A stretch of 64,000 nt of DNA from assembly GCA_914767715.1 (NCBI GenBank), contig OU612074.1:18710062-18774061 (forward strand), given 5' to 3'. Made by a program: the position numbers and the translations under genes. Of this stretch, positions 34,964-47,195 are shown piece by piece; the first letter of the stretch is position 1; every line of letters starts with the position of its first letter. Origin of the DNA: Membranipora membranacea. Taxonomy: Eukaryota > Bryozoa > Gymnolaemata > Cheilostomatida > Membraniporidae. Below the pieces are notes generated by a model. That model saw only the letters and a program-made list of their open reading frames with translations, did not search any database and had not been told where the DNA came from.

Positions 34964-35944
34964 AGTGTTGAGCGATCTCCATTCCTATGCTACCAAGGAC
35001 TGCGTTGTGTGATAAAAGTTTTTTTTGGGCAATTTCTGGTCATTTAAGGCACCCTGGAGTTTTGTAAGCATTTTCAAGCATTTTGCAAATTTTTGGAAAA
35101 ATCAGGTTGGCAAGTCTGGACCTAGAGAATTCGAAAACAACATATTATTGCCTCTGTGGGTCCAGTGGTACTTTTGTACAGTGAGTAAGTGGAGCTCAGC
35201 TCCACTTCAATTTTTTTTATTCCCTGGATAAGCAGGGCTCTCAGCCTGGGAGCCCAGCGGGCAATTAGTTGTCTAAACTGAGTTGGAAAGAGGTTACCAG
35301 AAGAGGCTGAACACTGTTGCCAATTGTATGCCATATGGACCGGTGGAAGAGGTTGCCAAAAAGGGATTTTTAGCAACCTCTTCAAGAAGTTTAATATAAG
35401 TTTTATATCCTTCTCAGGGAAGGATATAACAGGGATATTGTTAACTGTCTCTATCCAATATTAAAATTGAATAGTTCATTTATTTGTTATATATATTTAT
35501 TTATTATGTTACTCATAAGGCCTGTAGAGGAGGGAGTCAGGGCAGGGCAGGTCTGAGTGGGTCTGCTGTAGCAGGCTTCTACCATGCTTAGAGCATTTAG
35601 CCTGAGAGTGTAAAGACTCAGCTGGAATCAATGATTCTTGCTAAAATAAATGTATCCTTCCATCACCACCACTTTTTGTGTTGAGTGGCAAGTGGTGCCA
35701 GAAGCAGTTGATTCAATCAATGGCCACATATTTGCCTATTTCAACTTTTTTGGATGGGATACTGGTTCACAGGAATAAAATAGGGATGCTGATTTCTCAT
35801 TTGGTTGTCTGGTGTCTGAGTTTAGATAATTCTCGAATACAATCAATCAGCTAGGGGAGATAAATGCTACTTTGGTCTGCAAATTACATCGACCTCGCAT
35901 TGACAACCATTTTTACACTCAGCCTAGACTTCTGTGTACCATTG
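34964..35944. other. Interior of inverted repeat B; transposon end fragments
   Basis: Contains a fragment caggttggcaagtctgg resembling the B terminus and hAT-like starts such as cagggctctcagcc (35234). No gene is recognised. Confidence 0.45.
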
Positions 35945-36262
35945 AAAACAGTGAGGAATAAACTGTTCTCATGCTGGAGCCATACTAATAGATGGTAAAA
36001 TACATTATAATTTAAGTGTTAGCTAAGCTTTGTCAGTCCAGAAAATTATTTCTGCAACCGCCAACGGCAAGAAAATAAAGTATAAAAGCAGAAGCATCTA
36101 AAACCACTTATATCTGTTGCTGGGAAATGGGGATATGTGGCCCCCTCTGGCATACCTATCAAAGACAGGTGATGTCAGAGGATATTGACCAACAAAAAAT
36201 CTGCCCATTGGCAACCTCTTCAAAACGTTGCTGGCTAAGCCTTGCCGGCTGGGAGGATTCGA
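35945..36262 (-). repeat. Long inverted repeat A, right arm
   Basis: Reverse-orientation partner of 33768-34075. It lies inside the two arms of repeat B, so pairs A and B interleave. Confidence 0.75.
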
Positions 36263-36350
36263 AACCTGAGTTTTGATATTAGCATGTCGCATAGTGGTAT
36301 TTTAAAGGTGTAAAACGCCCTGAGCATGAACAGCTGAGGGTACGTCTGAG

Positions 36351-36590
36351 ATGGCACCGATATATTGTCGGGTGAAACACCTGAGATTTGAAGATTATGT
36401 GCAAAGAATAGCTGGCAAAGCAAGTCAAAGAATGTATGTTGTTAAAAAAATGTTGCATCTAAGTTCAAAGCCATTAGCTTTCATGATGTTCAAAGGTTGT
36501 GTAGTTTCCCTCTTTATGTATTTATTGTCTGCCTGTTTTGCACACGAGCATATGTACCATAGACACGAAATTACTAAGGAAAGTTTTTAA
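36351..36590 (+). mobile_element. LINE reverse-transcriptase C-terminal fragment
   Basis: A 79-residue frame contains FEDYVQRIAGKASQRMYVV, then a Leu-rich segment and FKGCVVSLFMYLLSACF. This matches the conserved H(I/V)..I..KA..R.Y.L... and Y.GCV.S...YG...W pattern of the thumb region of CR1/jockey/RTE-type non-LTR reverse transcriptases. The catalytic FADD-type motif is not present, so only a fragment remains. Confidence 0.6.
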
Positions 36591-37037
36591 TTTAATTGTT
36601 AAAGACAACTCCTTGATCACATCATGCACAATTTTCTAGAGCGATGCCCTCAAATGCAAGTTCCATACTCTAGTAGCAAGTTACGTTATTGACAAAGTAT
36701 ATGCATCCTTTTCTCGCAACATTTTATGTTTGTGATAGCAAGTAAATCAATAAAAACCTAAAGCATTTCTTGTAAACATATAATCAAAAATAATTTTAGA
36801 TTTGATCCAGATGAACCAATTCATATGGACTAACCAAGGCCGTCGCCACAGGTGAAAATGAATCCCCATGATGTTAAAATATGATGTTTTAAAAATATTG
36901 ATTTAAAGGCGCTAGGGTAGAAAGGCATAATTAATTTAATGTGATGCTATTGAAATCATTGCCTTGATTTATCCGGTTCACCTGCAAAATCACTTTTTTA
37001 ACGTGTCTAAAATTCCAATTTCTATTTAGCCATAATA
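36591..37037. other. No gene recognised
   Basis: AT-rich remainder between the LINE fragment and the right arm of inverted repeat B. Confidence 0.4.
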
Positions 37038-37580
37038 ATCTCTTTTCCCTATGCGTAAGGTGCAATCTGCTGATAATCAATGAGAAGTTGTTTGAAACCT
37101 AGCCTGTCTTGACAAGACAGGCTCTTTGAATCCCTGGTTGCCCTTGAAACACTGGGGCAGGAGATCTGAGTTATCCCACCCCAACAAGGAGGTGGGCAAC
37201 TTTGTTACTCTCATTAAATAAAAGTTGTAAGTTGACTCATTTAAGACTTGAACAGGTAAAAAGTCCATATAAAATCAACACAATGGTTTTCTGAAGGCAA
37301 GACCAGAGTTTTAGACCAAGGAGTTACTCATTGTTTAGAGTCTAAACAATGAGTAACTCCTTGGTTGATTGGTAGTTTAAACTTTAAACTATCAATCAAC
37401 AATGACAAGATTATACAAGTAAACTGAAGCAAATACTAAATATGCATATTTGATTACCTAATTAGATGAACAGGTGTTTGAAAAACCATAAATGCGTACA
37501 GCTAGCGTTTTGCGTTTAAAACTCAATTAGTGTCAAATAAGCGTTCATCAACGCTTTATGCATACAGGTTGGCAAGTATG
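37038..37580 (-). repeat. Long inverted repeat B, right arm
   Basis: Reverse-orientation partner of 34421-34963, ending ggttggcaagtatg. It is followed at once by duplicated receptor-gene sequence. Confidence 0.85.
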
Positions 37581-38330
37581 TAGGTCTTAAAAAGTTTTTA
37601 TTTAATTATTTTATTTAATTTTTATTTGTCAAGTAATAATGTGTATATTTTTAGTACGATTTGCATTTAGTTAGCGAAATCTTGACACAAAGAATATGAT
37701 GTTTTGGATTTGCCTTAGACCCCAGACCCTCCATTAACTCTATCAATTTTATCATCATTAGATCTATGCCCGTATAGAAACGGAACATTCTATGTTACAT
37801 CTGAGACAGAGAGAGCTAAAGTAGAGATAGCAACTGGAGTAGAAATAGAACTTCCCATTGGAAGCCACACCTACAATACATCCGGGTGAATCTACACAGT
37901 GCTAGTCATCAGTAATGGTATGGGCAAATATTTTAACACACATATATGATCAACAGATAATATGAAGGTTGTGTCTATGCCGTGCAGTGTTGTTCAAGTA
38001 TATGGTTTTTGTTTAGGAACATGTTTCAATACACCATTTATGAATGCATTTCCGCGGTAGGTTGACAAATAAGCTTCAGTGGGTAAAGTAGATTCCTCCC
38101 CTCACAAAGATTATATAGATATTTGCAAATGACAAGAAAGGCCACTGGCTCATACTGGTGCGGTTTTCTTCGTCCATCCTTGCCAACTATTTTTCTGGTG
38201 GTCATGTGTGAAGATGTTTGCCTTCAGGACACCCGTAAATAACAGTGTAAAGCGCAGAACGGTATTTGTTAGTCACTTAGTGATTTTGAAATAACGTCCT
38301 TGTTATTTTTGTGCACAATGCTGTAGAGTG
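37581..38330 (+). pseudogene. Duplicated receptor ectodomain exon, broken copy 1
   Basis: Homologous to 39120-39850 and to 44160-44880. The exon body at about 37730-37925 has the LCP..NGTFYVTSE and VEIELP type of sequence, but an in-frame TAG lies near its start and the conserved Cys codon in the TSGC motif reads TGA. It is not expected to be expressed. Confidence 0.7.
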
Positions 38331-38674
38331 AGAGATTTTATAACAGCCCCCAATTTAAATCTTGACAAAGTAATTAAGCCCTGTCTGCCATCCTCATTAA
38401 TCAAATCAAAATTGACCAATAAGATCGAGTATAAGTTGATATGTACATACCAAGATCCTCAATCTTCCCCGAGGCTATGTTTCAGTTCCTTGTCACTAAT
38501 TAAAAAACATGTAGAAATTAGTTCCAGTACCATATCACATCGCTTACATAACAGATTTTTAGGACGGGTAACATAGTTACCTTTGATGATATCTAAGAAC
38601 CTGACATAGCAGTCCCAAGTTTTAAAATTGATATTATATACATTTCACAAGGAGCTCACGATGTAAACTTTTAT

Positions 38675-41158
38675 CTGTCAAGGGATATTGTGCTTATTCT
38701 GTGCTTTGCATTTGGCGTAATCCTGCTGTACAGGTATGTTTTTAATATTTTAGATTTGCCTTCGACCGCAGAGCCCCCAACAACCCTACCAATTTCATCA
38801 TCAAACATACCACTCTCTAGCACATCTGATCTATGCCCGGATAGAAACAGGACCTTCTATGTTACATCTGAGACAGTGAAAGCTAAAGTTGAGATATCTC
38901 CTGGAGTTGAAATAGAACTTCCTGTTGGAAGCCACACCTTCAATACATCCGGGTGCATCAACACAGTGCTAGTCATCAGTAACGGTATGGGCAAATATTA
39001 TAACACATATATGATCCATGAGCAAAGTGAAGGATGTTTGTATACCCACAGAGGCAATATGTTGTTTTCGAATTCTCTAGAAGGACTTCAAAAAATTTTT
39101 TTTTCTAAACCGTTCACAGCTTATAATTTTAATTTGTCAAGTAATAATGTGTATATTTTTAGTACGATTTGCATTTAGTTAGCGAAATCTTGACACAAAG
39201 AATATGATGTTTTGAATTTGCCTTAGACCCCAGACCCTCCATTAACTCTATCAATTTTATCATCATTAGATCTATGCCCGGATAGAAACAGAACATTCTA
39301 TGTTACATCTGAGACAGAGAGAGCTAAAGTAGAGATAGCAACTGGAGTAGAAATAGAACTTCCCATTGGATGCCACACCTACAATACATCCGGGTGCATC
39401 TACACAGTGCTAGTCATCAGTAATGGTATGGGCAAATATTTTAACACACATATATGATCAACAGATAATATGAAGGTTGTGTCTATGCCGTGCAGTGTTG
39501 TTCAAGTATATGGTTTTTATTTAGGAACATGTTTCAATACACCATTTATGAATGCATTTCCGCGGTAGGTTGACAAATAAGCTTCAGTAGGTAAAGTAGA
39601 CTCCTCCCCTCACAAAGATTATATAGATCTTTGCAAATGACAAGAAAGGCCACTTTGTCCATCCTTTCCAACTATTTTTCTTGTGTTCTTGTGTGAAGAT
39701 ATTTGCCTTTAGGACACCTGTAAATAACAGTGTAAAGCACAGTACGGTATTTGTTAGTCACTTAATGATCTTGAAATAACGTCCTTGTTATTTTTGTGCA
39801 CAATGCTGTAGAGTGAGAGATTTTATAACAGCCCCATGTCAAATTTGAGTCTATTCTGTGCGATATGTGGTCTTTTGCTTACAAACATCTTTCAATAACT
39901 CGATAATGAATGCATTTCGATGGTGGATTATTATGTTGAGAAAATCCTCACACTTGAGAAAGCAATCATAAAAAAATATTGGTTATTGGCGTAATGGGTT
40001 ACTTGCTAATGAGCTTTGAGTTCTGGCTTGTACAGCGTTGTCTACTGTAACAAATAACAGTGTGAAGCAGCGTATGGTATACATCATTCAGTTTCTAAAA
40101 ATTGTTTAAACATAATTGTTAGGATGGCCAACGATACCATGAAGTAATTATGATTTTTAATTTAATCACAGTGCTCAAATTTGATCTTATCATGATATAT
40201 CGGCACTATCTAACATCCTCGCCAATCATAAATTTAAAGTCGACCAATAAGAGCCAGTATGACTTGATATGTGTATGCCAAGATCATCAATTGATTTAGT
40301 TTGATCGGTTTTTCCCCTTAGATAATTCAATCATTAGATAATTTATCAGTGACGTGATATATATGACAGGAATATTGGTTGAATATCAAAGCCTAATTCC
40401 CAACCTGACAAATAATCTCGCTGTTTTGACACCTGCATATCCAATGACAAATCAGGACAATATAAGCTGAGCTGGTGTTACTCATTTAGCCAGAATTGAT
40501 CTGTTGTACACTTTACGCTTGTATGCTATGATTTGGAACACATCCAGTTTACTTTCTTTGTAGCATCTGAAGAAAGCTGTGGAGAACTGCCGGTAATCGA
40601 TAATGCCGAACTGGTAAGAACCTCTGACAGTGACAGGGAGGGCTCACAAGTTTATTACCAGTGTAATACCAAAGTTACCTCGGGAGATGGACTGTACACA
40701 TGTACAAAGACACACAAAGGCCTGGAGTGGTTCGGTAATACACTACTCTGCCAAAGAGATATTATAGGTAAGAATACACATGTGATACTTTGGTAACTTT
40801 AAAATCGTGAATATGTGATAAGTTTGGCTAAAATTAGAAACCTTGCAACTCTTGAGATAGGATCTTTCTCTTTTCAGTCCCTGTTCTGACAGGCATATTC
40901 ATTCCGGCTCTAGTGATAACAGGAAGTTTGCTCATCGTTTTCTGTCTGAAAGTAAGACTTTCCAGATTGAATCGAAACACTCATGATGAACAATCAAATG
41001 AAACAGCAGACAGAGATCCTACTGGAACCCAGCAGCACCCACAGTATGAAGAGTTGTGTCTGAATAATCTACCTCCAAATGAGTACGCTGTGCCTGAAAA
41101 TATATCAGGTAGTCAGGAGAGGCACGAAACCAATGACTGCTATGAGAGTATAGAATGA
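38675..41158 (+). CDS. CCP-domain type I receptor-like protein
   Basis: Three exons join in phase 1: 38675-38984, 40564-40767 and 40878-41158, giving 264 codons. The first encodes a hydrophobic leader (DIVLILCFAFGVILLY), a Pro/Ser/Thr linker and a domain with LCPDRNRTFYVTSE, VEIELPVGSHTF and VLVISN. The second is one CCP/sushi domain (SCGELP, Y-x-C, C, W, C in order). The third gives a transmembrane helix (VLTGIFIPALVITGSLLIVF) and a tail of about 65 residues with tyrosines in QYEEL, EYAVP and CYESI, possible SH2-binding sites. Phase 1-1 exons are typical of shuffled extracellular domains. Oddity: the codon aligned with the ATG of the copy at 45641 is CTG, and no in-frame ATG lies upstream to the stop at 38594. 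A further 5' exon or a non-ATG start would be needed. Poly(A) signals are at 41449 and 41459. Confidence 0.6.
39120..39850 (+). pseudogene. Duplicated receptor ectodomain exon, copy 3
   Basis: A tandem copy of 37.6-38.33 kb between the first and CCP exons of the receptor gene. The exon body (about 39216-39426) keeps an open frame through LCPDRNRTFYVTSE to VLVISN and its donor, but has TAG where the receptor exon has TCG near the start, and an extra Cys (GCHTY). The TAG change also makes an AG that could serve as an acceptor, though in the wrong phase. It is probably skipped. Confidence 0.55.
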
Positions 41159-41445
41159 TTCAGATGAAACTTATCATGATCTGCATTATGAAATATTGTA
41201 ACCAACCTCCAACAAGTGACTGATCTTACAATGATAGTATTATCAGTACATATTTATGAGCTTTTAGGTAGACTTATTTTTTTATTCTCATTATTTCTAT
41301 TACTCTTTTATTCATAACATAATATGCCCATGTGAACTTTTCACCTGTATTCTCCCCCAGAGAGAAAACATTGGACTTGTTTTCATCAAGGTCGTGATAA
41401 AACACGCTGTTAGCTTCATGATACTTCTTATCAATTGTAAATTAT

Positions 41446-41464
41446 TGTAATAAATTCCAATAAA
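41446..41464 (+). terminator. Poly(A) signals of the receptor gene
   Basis: Two AATAAA hexamers (41449-41454 and 41459-41464) followed by an A-rich run about 290 bases after the receptor stop codon. Confidence 0.6.
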
Positions 41465-41469
41465 AAGAA

Positions 41470-42282
41470 AAAAAATTATCACACTGATGTCTGTTTATAG
41501 CTGCTAATGACAGCACCTGAATTGAGGTTTTCAGTAAAACTATGTTTCCAAGTCAGTAGTTCTACCCTTAAACCACTATCAGCTGTTGTACTTCGTAGCA
41601 CATTGCTGCAGAGCCAGAGTTTAAGTTGCCGCTGACAGTAACAAGAAACCATGTACTTAATCTATACATGAATTTCATTCACTCCTTTATATTATCCTGA
41701 TTTGTGGTAAGTGTGGTTAACCAAGCATTCCAGTCACAAATATGTCATCAGACAAGATCAGATCAAAGTATGATTACTGTAAATGCAGGACTGCTATTTA
41801 CTTGGTAGGGAGAATTTACTCCTTCCGACTGCTCAGCGCTGTTGTTGCTATGCTATACATGAAAAGTTGGCTGGACTCCATATCTGGTGGTACAGAACCA
41901 TGCGGGCTGGGTTGGTCTGGGGGGACCCTGAAAACCTCCCGGCAGCGGTATGGGGTAGAACCCAAGCCACAAAATGCTCGTTTTTTTGCTGTTTTATGAG
42001 AAAACCATACTTTGCCAAATTCTAGCAAGTGTTACACAGAGTATTATTACGTAAAAAGTTTAAACTAGCTGCAATTGGTTATAATTTATGTAAACTAGAC
42101 CTCATGACTGCTGACTAAGCAAATAAAACTGCACTTAGCTCTTAGGAGCAAAAGTGGAGTGGTTATAGGGTCATCTGGTCTCATAGGGTAATCAGTCAAT
42201 ATACCTGGTGTTACCCTACGATATAGGGTAACTTGTCATGTATGCTATGCTATACAAGAAGATAGTGAGAAGCTGCTGACCA
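41470..42282. other. No gene recognised
   Basis: A moderately GC-rich patch at 41840-41990 is open in several frames on both strands, but none shows a domain. Confidence 0.4.
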
Positions 42283-42970
42283 TATTAAATGCGATTATAC
42301 AGAACAATTTATATCTTTCAATATTCATGCTGGTTTCCTACCCATGACTGAAATATGATTGCAAGTAAAGCCATCGTTCAAGACTCTTAGCAATAGTTAT
42401 CTAGTAGATTATGCCGATAAACTTTGTTTTAATCAAATTAGGATGTTTGTGATGCCATTCCTTGTATGTACTAGGTCTTATTTGACCGCCCTATTTAATG
42501 GGCCCCCTTAAGCGCAGGTGGCTTCTGCGGGGTAGTACCTTAAACCCTTTCCTGCCGTTGTCGGTTACTCTTTTTTCGAAGAGGCAGAGTGGGATTTTTA
42601 TACTACATGCAAGCACACAGTAGATCACCAGTCCTGTATTTATGGTACTGATCGGAACAAACACTAATCACCAATATTTGATACACACACATTAGATCAC
42701 GTTTGGGTCGATACCAAAATGATTACATTATTTTAGTTGCCTTATATTCGTACCAAGAATAGACGCCTAGCATAAGCTTTGTCACACTTATAGTCAGGTA
42801 GAACATAAATAGTTGGGATGGATAATATAACACCCTTTAATTGATAAAAAACCTGGGCAGAAATGAGGGTTTATTGCAGTATTGAATAAACTTTAACAAA
42901 GTGAAGCAAAAACTGAGCACAGGTGTGGCTTCAAACATTATTAAAGCTATTTAATGTGTAAGCGTATAAA
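42283..42970 (+). repeat. Duplicate of 28275-29070
   Basis: Same orientation, moderate divergence, with small gaps. It joins the NHL pseudogene directly at about 42980. Confidence 0.75.
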
Positions 42971-42982
42971 AATTAATCTGAG

Positions 42983-43799
42983 GTTGACAATTATCGTCCA
43001 GGGAACATCATCTACACCAATCACACTGCACTCAAAACTACCGATGGAGTGACTACAACAATCATAGCAGGAAATAGCTCAAACTGGGGGTATAAGGAAG
43101 GAGTGGGAGTTGATGCATTGTTTTACGGGATAACAGGGTTTGCCCAGATCTCACGAGATCGCATAATAGCAGCTGAGGTGGATGATAGATGAGATGAGTG
43201 CCTGCGAATGATTCACAGAGAAAAAAGATCAACTTCAATATTTAGCGGTCAATGTAACAAAATATCGGAACCTGAGTCTCTATAAACTCAGGACCCAGTG
43301 TGATAATAGACCATCTCAACCCAAACCAAATTTTATTTACCAATTTAGACTATGCTGTACAGTCTGTTGCCGTTGACAGCAGGGTTGCCCAAACCTTCTC
43401 AACTTTTGAACGTCCTGCCCACCTAACATTTCTGACACAAGCGAAAAATGGAGATATTTTTGTATTAAACTACTTTGCAGTCTACCGAATTGATTACCGT
43501 AGCAGAGCAGTCACACTGATCGCTGGAGAAAAACTATACAATGGGGTTGTTGACGGCAATCTAGGGGAATCAGGATTTTATTACCCTCGGGGTATTATCG
43601 TTATTGGACACAATACTTTGCTGGTAGCTGACACCTGGAACTCACTGATGAGTCTCATTGATTTGAGCACAGACACAGTCAGCACAATCAACATTGGCTC
43701 TGGATTCACAACACACAGATTTCCTCATGCTTTACTCTTGACCAATGACTCGCTGTATATAGGGGACTCTGGACGAATTCTGCAGTTCCCCTGTAAGTA
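42983..43799 (+). pseudogene. NHL-repeat gene, broken copy
   Basis: Closely similar to 31230-32047. Lesions: a CGA (Arg) codon of the intact copy reads TGA at about 43190, and a one-base deletion lies at about 43280 (gtctctataaac for gtctcacataaac). The frame is open again from 43300 to the stop at 43798. It lacks the first part of the exon and its acceptor. Its 3' flank is uninterrupted and supplies the empty site for the hAT-type insertion at 32052. Confidence 0.85.
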
Positions 43800-44145
43800 A
43801 CTGACTCTCTGAACTGCCATTAGTTTACAGGGTGTATTGCTCTGCCTACAGATTAAATCAAAGTGTAAGGCACTGTAGAAAATTTTGGGGTACTGATACA
43901 ATCTTCCCAAATGAAAAGCATGCCATAACCATACCAATACCACTGTGTATAAACAACTTTTGTACCAATTGGATAAAAAAATGCTATGATACATCATTAC
44001 CCTATTGTATACGGAGGGGGATAATGGAGTTGTCTCTGCAGGGCAAGGGGTTGTCATCCGGCATAGTCATATAAATGGAAAAGAGTTGTGGTTGGCTCTT
44101 CCTTGTAAGAGGTTCCTAATGATGATGCTTGAGTGACCCACAGAG

Positions 44146-45197
44146 GCGATATGTTGTTTTCGAATTCTCTAGGTCTTAAAAAGTTTTTCCTAAACAGTTC
44201 ACAGCTTATCATTTTTATTTGTCAAGTCATAATGTGTATATTTTCAGTACGATTTGCATTTAGTTAGCGAAATCTTGACACAAGTATCTGATGTTTTGGA
44301 TTTGCCTTAGACCAAAGACCCTCCATTAACTCTATCAATTTTATCATCATTAGATCTATGCCCGGATAGAAACAAAACATTCATGTTACATCCGAGACAG
44401 AGAAAGCTAAAGTAGAGATAGCACCTGGCGTGGAAATAGAACTTCCTGTAGGAAGCTACACCTACAATACATCCGGGTGCATCAACACAGTTCTAGTCAT
44501 CAGTAACGGTATGGGCAAATATTTTAACACACATATATGATCAACCGATAATGTGAAGGTTTCGTCTATGCCGTGCAGTGTTCTTCAAGAATATGGTTTT
44601 TGTTTAGGAACATGTTTCAATACACCATTTATGAACGCATTTCCGCTGTAGGTTGACAAATAAGCTTCAGTAGGTAAAGTTGATTCCTGCGCTCACAACG
44701 ATTATATAGATATTTGCAAATGACAAGAAAGGCCACTGGCTCATGCTGGTGCGTTTTTCTTTGTCCATCCTTGCCAACTATTTTTCTGGTGGTCATGTGT
44801 GAAGATATTTCCCTTCAGGACACCCGTAAATAACAGTGTAAAGCACAATGCTATAGAGTGAAAGATTTTATAACAGCCCTCAATTTAAATCTTGACAAGG
44901 TAATTAAGCCCTGTCTGCCATCCTCATTAATCATATCAAAATTGACCAATAAGATCGAGTATTAGTTGATATGTACATACCAAGATCCTCAATCTTCCCG
45001 AGGTTATGTTTCAGTTCCTTGTCACTTATTAAGCAAACATGTGAAAGTTAGTTCCAGTTCCATATCATGTCCCTTACAGTTATTTTTTGGACTGTTAATA
45101 TAGTTACCTTCCAAAGTCATATCTAAGAACCTGACACATCAGTTCAAAATTTTTAAATTGATATTAAACACATTTCACAAGCAGCTTATGATGTATA
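44146..45197 (+). pseudogene. Duplicated receptor ectodomain exon, copy 4
   Basis: Homologous to 37.6-38.66 kb. The exon body (about 44310-44515) has a one-base loss (acattcatg for acattctatg), which shifts the frame. The flank continues into the leader-exon copy at 45.18 kb in the same order as at 38.64 kb. Confidence 0.7.
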
Positions 45198-45205
45198 ATT
45201 TTAAT

Positions 45206-45632
45206 TAGTGATGGGAAAATCAGCAGTGTTGACGATCGAGTCGAGTCGAGCTTATACTGAAATTTTCGAGTCGAGTTCGAGTTCTGTATAATCATACAAA
45301 TATGGCGGTTTTCGAGAAACAGTGTGTTAATGTATGTCCATGTCTACTGTGAATATGCATTCAACTAGTTGGTTCACCAGTTTGGTTGGGCGCTATAAAT
45401 ATGAATTAATACAGTAGGTCAATGTTTCCCCTCTGGGTCTATTAGTTGTGAAAGATCGTTTCCTTAGTTTGACATCTTTTTCGGAGTTACTCCCTCAATA
45501 TCAGTGTAATGATAACTCCTATTATTGCCAACTCGTTTTTGCCCAATGGCCTGAATTCGAAATCGAGCCCACACAAACTCGCCCACACAAACTCGCCCAT
45601 GCGAGTTTTGAACTCGAACTCGCCCATCACTA
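45206..45632. mobile_element. 427-bp hAT-type MITE
   Basis: Starts tagtgatggg and ends cgcccatcacta; flanking 8-bp sequences are attttaat (45198-45205) and cttttaat (45633-45640). The paralogous site at 38665-38675 lacks the insert. Inside are repeated tcgagtcgag words and several actcgccca units. Same end family as 6071-6334. Confidence 0.8.
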
Positions 45633-45640
45633 CTTTTAAT

Positions 45641-47194
45641 ATGTCAAGGGATACTGTGTTTATTTTTTGCTTGCTTTGCATTTGGCGTAATCCCGATGTT
45701 AAGATTTTTGTTTAATATTTTAGATTTAGCTTCGACCGCGGAGCCCCCAGCAGCCCTATCAATTCCATCGCCAAACATACCGCTTTCTAGCACATCTGAT
45801 CTATGCCCGGATGAAACAGAACCGTTTATGTTACATCGGAGACAGAGAAAGCTAATGTTAGGATAGCACCTGACACAGAAATTGAACTTCCTGTCGGGAA
45901 CCACACCTACATGAGATCCGGATGTATCAACACAGTTCAAGTTATTAGTAATGGTATGTACAATAATTTTCATATTAATACACTAATAACATGTGACGAA
46001 GTGCATAATCTGTAGTAACTATATTGAGCTTGACAGTCATAGTCCATCTTATACCAGATTGGTTTGATCATTGAAGGCCCTGTGTTCAATTTTCACCACA
46101 ATTTGCCGACTACTAGGCTTTGCTAGAAGTCTAGGATTCCTCCTAGATGTCTTCAAACTGACAGCAGATTGACCCCGATAATGCAGCCTTGCCCTTAATG
46201 TGTTCACTCATTTGCTGCCCATTCTTCAGGGTGTGTAGAGCATTAGGACCTTGTGATTTTAGGCGAAATTTTAACCAACTTACAGTTTACAAAAAGGCCT
46301 ATAAAAACTCTATAAAAACTATAAACTCTATAAAAACACTCACATTATCTCCCCTTCTCTACCATTTTTTTTATAAATAGGTTTTGATTTTGTTTCTGTT
46401 TAAAGGCACAACAGATAATTATACCAATGGTGTCCAAACGATATAAGAAGTATTGCCTCAGCCACCTCTGGTAAGGCGAACGTCAGCCTAACTCTAGGTG
46501 GAATCACACATCAACTGAGTCTGCCTATTGGTATTTATGACTCCGTCTTATATGGGAAAGAAAGAACCTGTACTCTGAAAGTTGAGGTCAAAGGTAGGGA
46601 TCAAAGTGTCACTGCCAATGGCCGATTAGTGCCAGTTCAGTTTTGGCAGCTTGCTGCGCACTTATGATAAGGAGGTCCTCTATGGCCTCACCTCTAGGAT
46701 GCATTCTAGTTTTCTAGAATGTATCACATTCTCAGTATGAGGATTAGGGCAACTTGCGTCCCTCTTTAGGGGCAGCCCAATCTTCTGTTTCTTAGCAAAC
46801 AGCAAAGGTAGGGAGTAGTTTACGCTCAATAATATCCAGTATTGTGAATCAGTTCTACAGTTATAAAACATCTAGTAAGCCTTGTAACCCCCTGAAAGGC
46901 TATGCATCTACATAACTATTGCAAGTTGGACATGAAAAGGGAACTGCCTATGGTCAGTTTCGTAATGGAACAATCCCTGATGATGTCCCATTGATTCAAG
47001 CAGCAAAGTATTTTGTTTATGATGTTATCAACTTTTTCTTTATTGCAGATGCTATGTTGGAAAGGCGCCTAATGTTCCAATCACATTATGCTGTCAGATG
47101 TGCTCTTTTGGAGGGTAAAATTGTCAACTCAACCCTGGCAGCCACAGTGGGTAGTAGCTTCAACCAGTTCAAACCCATTTGTCAGCAAGGTTAG
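45641..47194 (+). pseudogene. Second receptor-like gene, broken
   Basis: The leader exon starts with an intact ATG (MSRDTVFIFC) but a 4-base duplication (ttgc) shifts the frame. The ectodomain exon (about 45724-45956) has lost one base after LCPD. A diverged second repeat of the same domain is at about 46425-46595 (CPNDIRSIASATSGKANVS, LSLPIGIYDS), with a good donor. A further exon at 47050-47192 (LERRLMFQSHYAVRC, FNQFKPICQQ) follows a good acceptor and ends at a gttagg donor. It shows that the family can carry two tandem ectodomain repeats. Confidence 0.55.
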
Positions 47195-47195
47195 G

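Noticed and set aside
38733-38752. A 20-base intron between the receptor leader and ectodomain
   Set aside because: It has GT and AG ends but is too short to splice, and the frame reads through without it.
41742-42028. Three overlapping frames on both strands
   Set aside because: They reflect a local rise in GC content; no domain, conservation or splice evidence.
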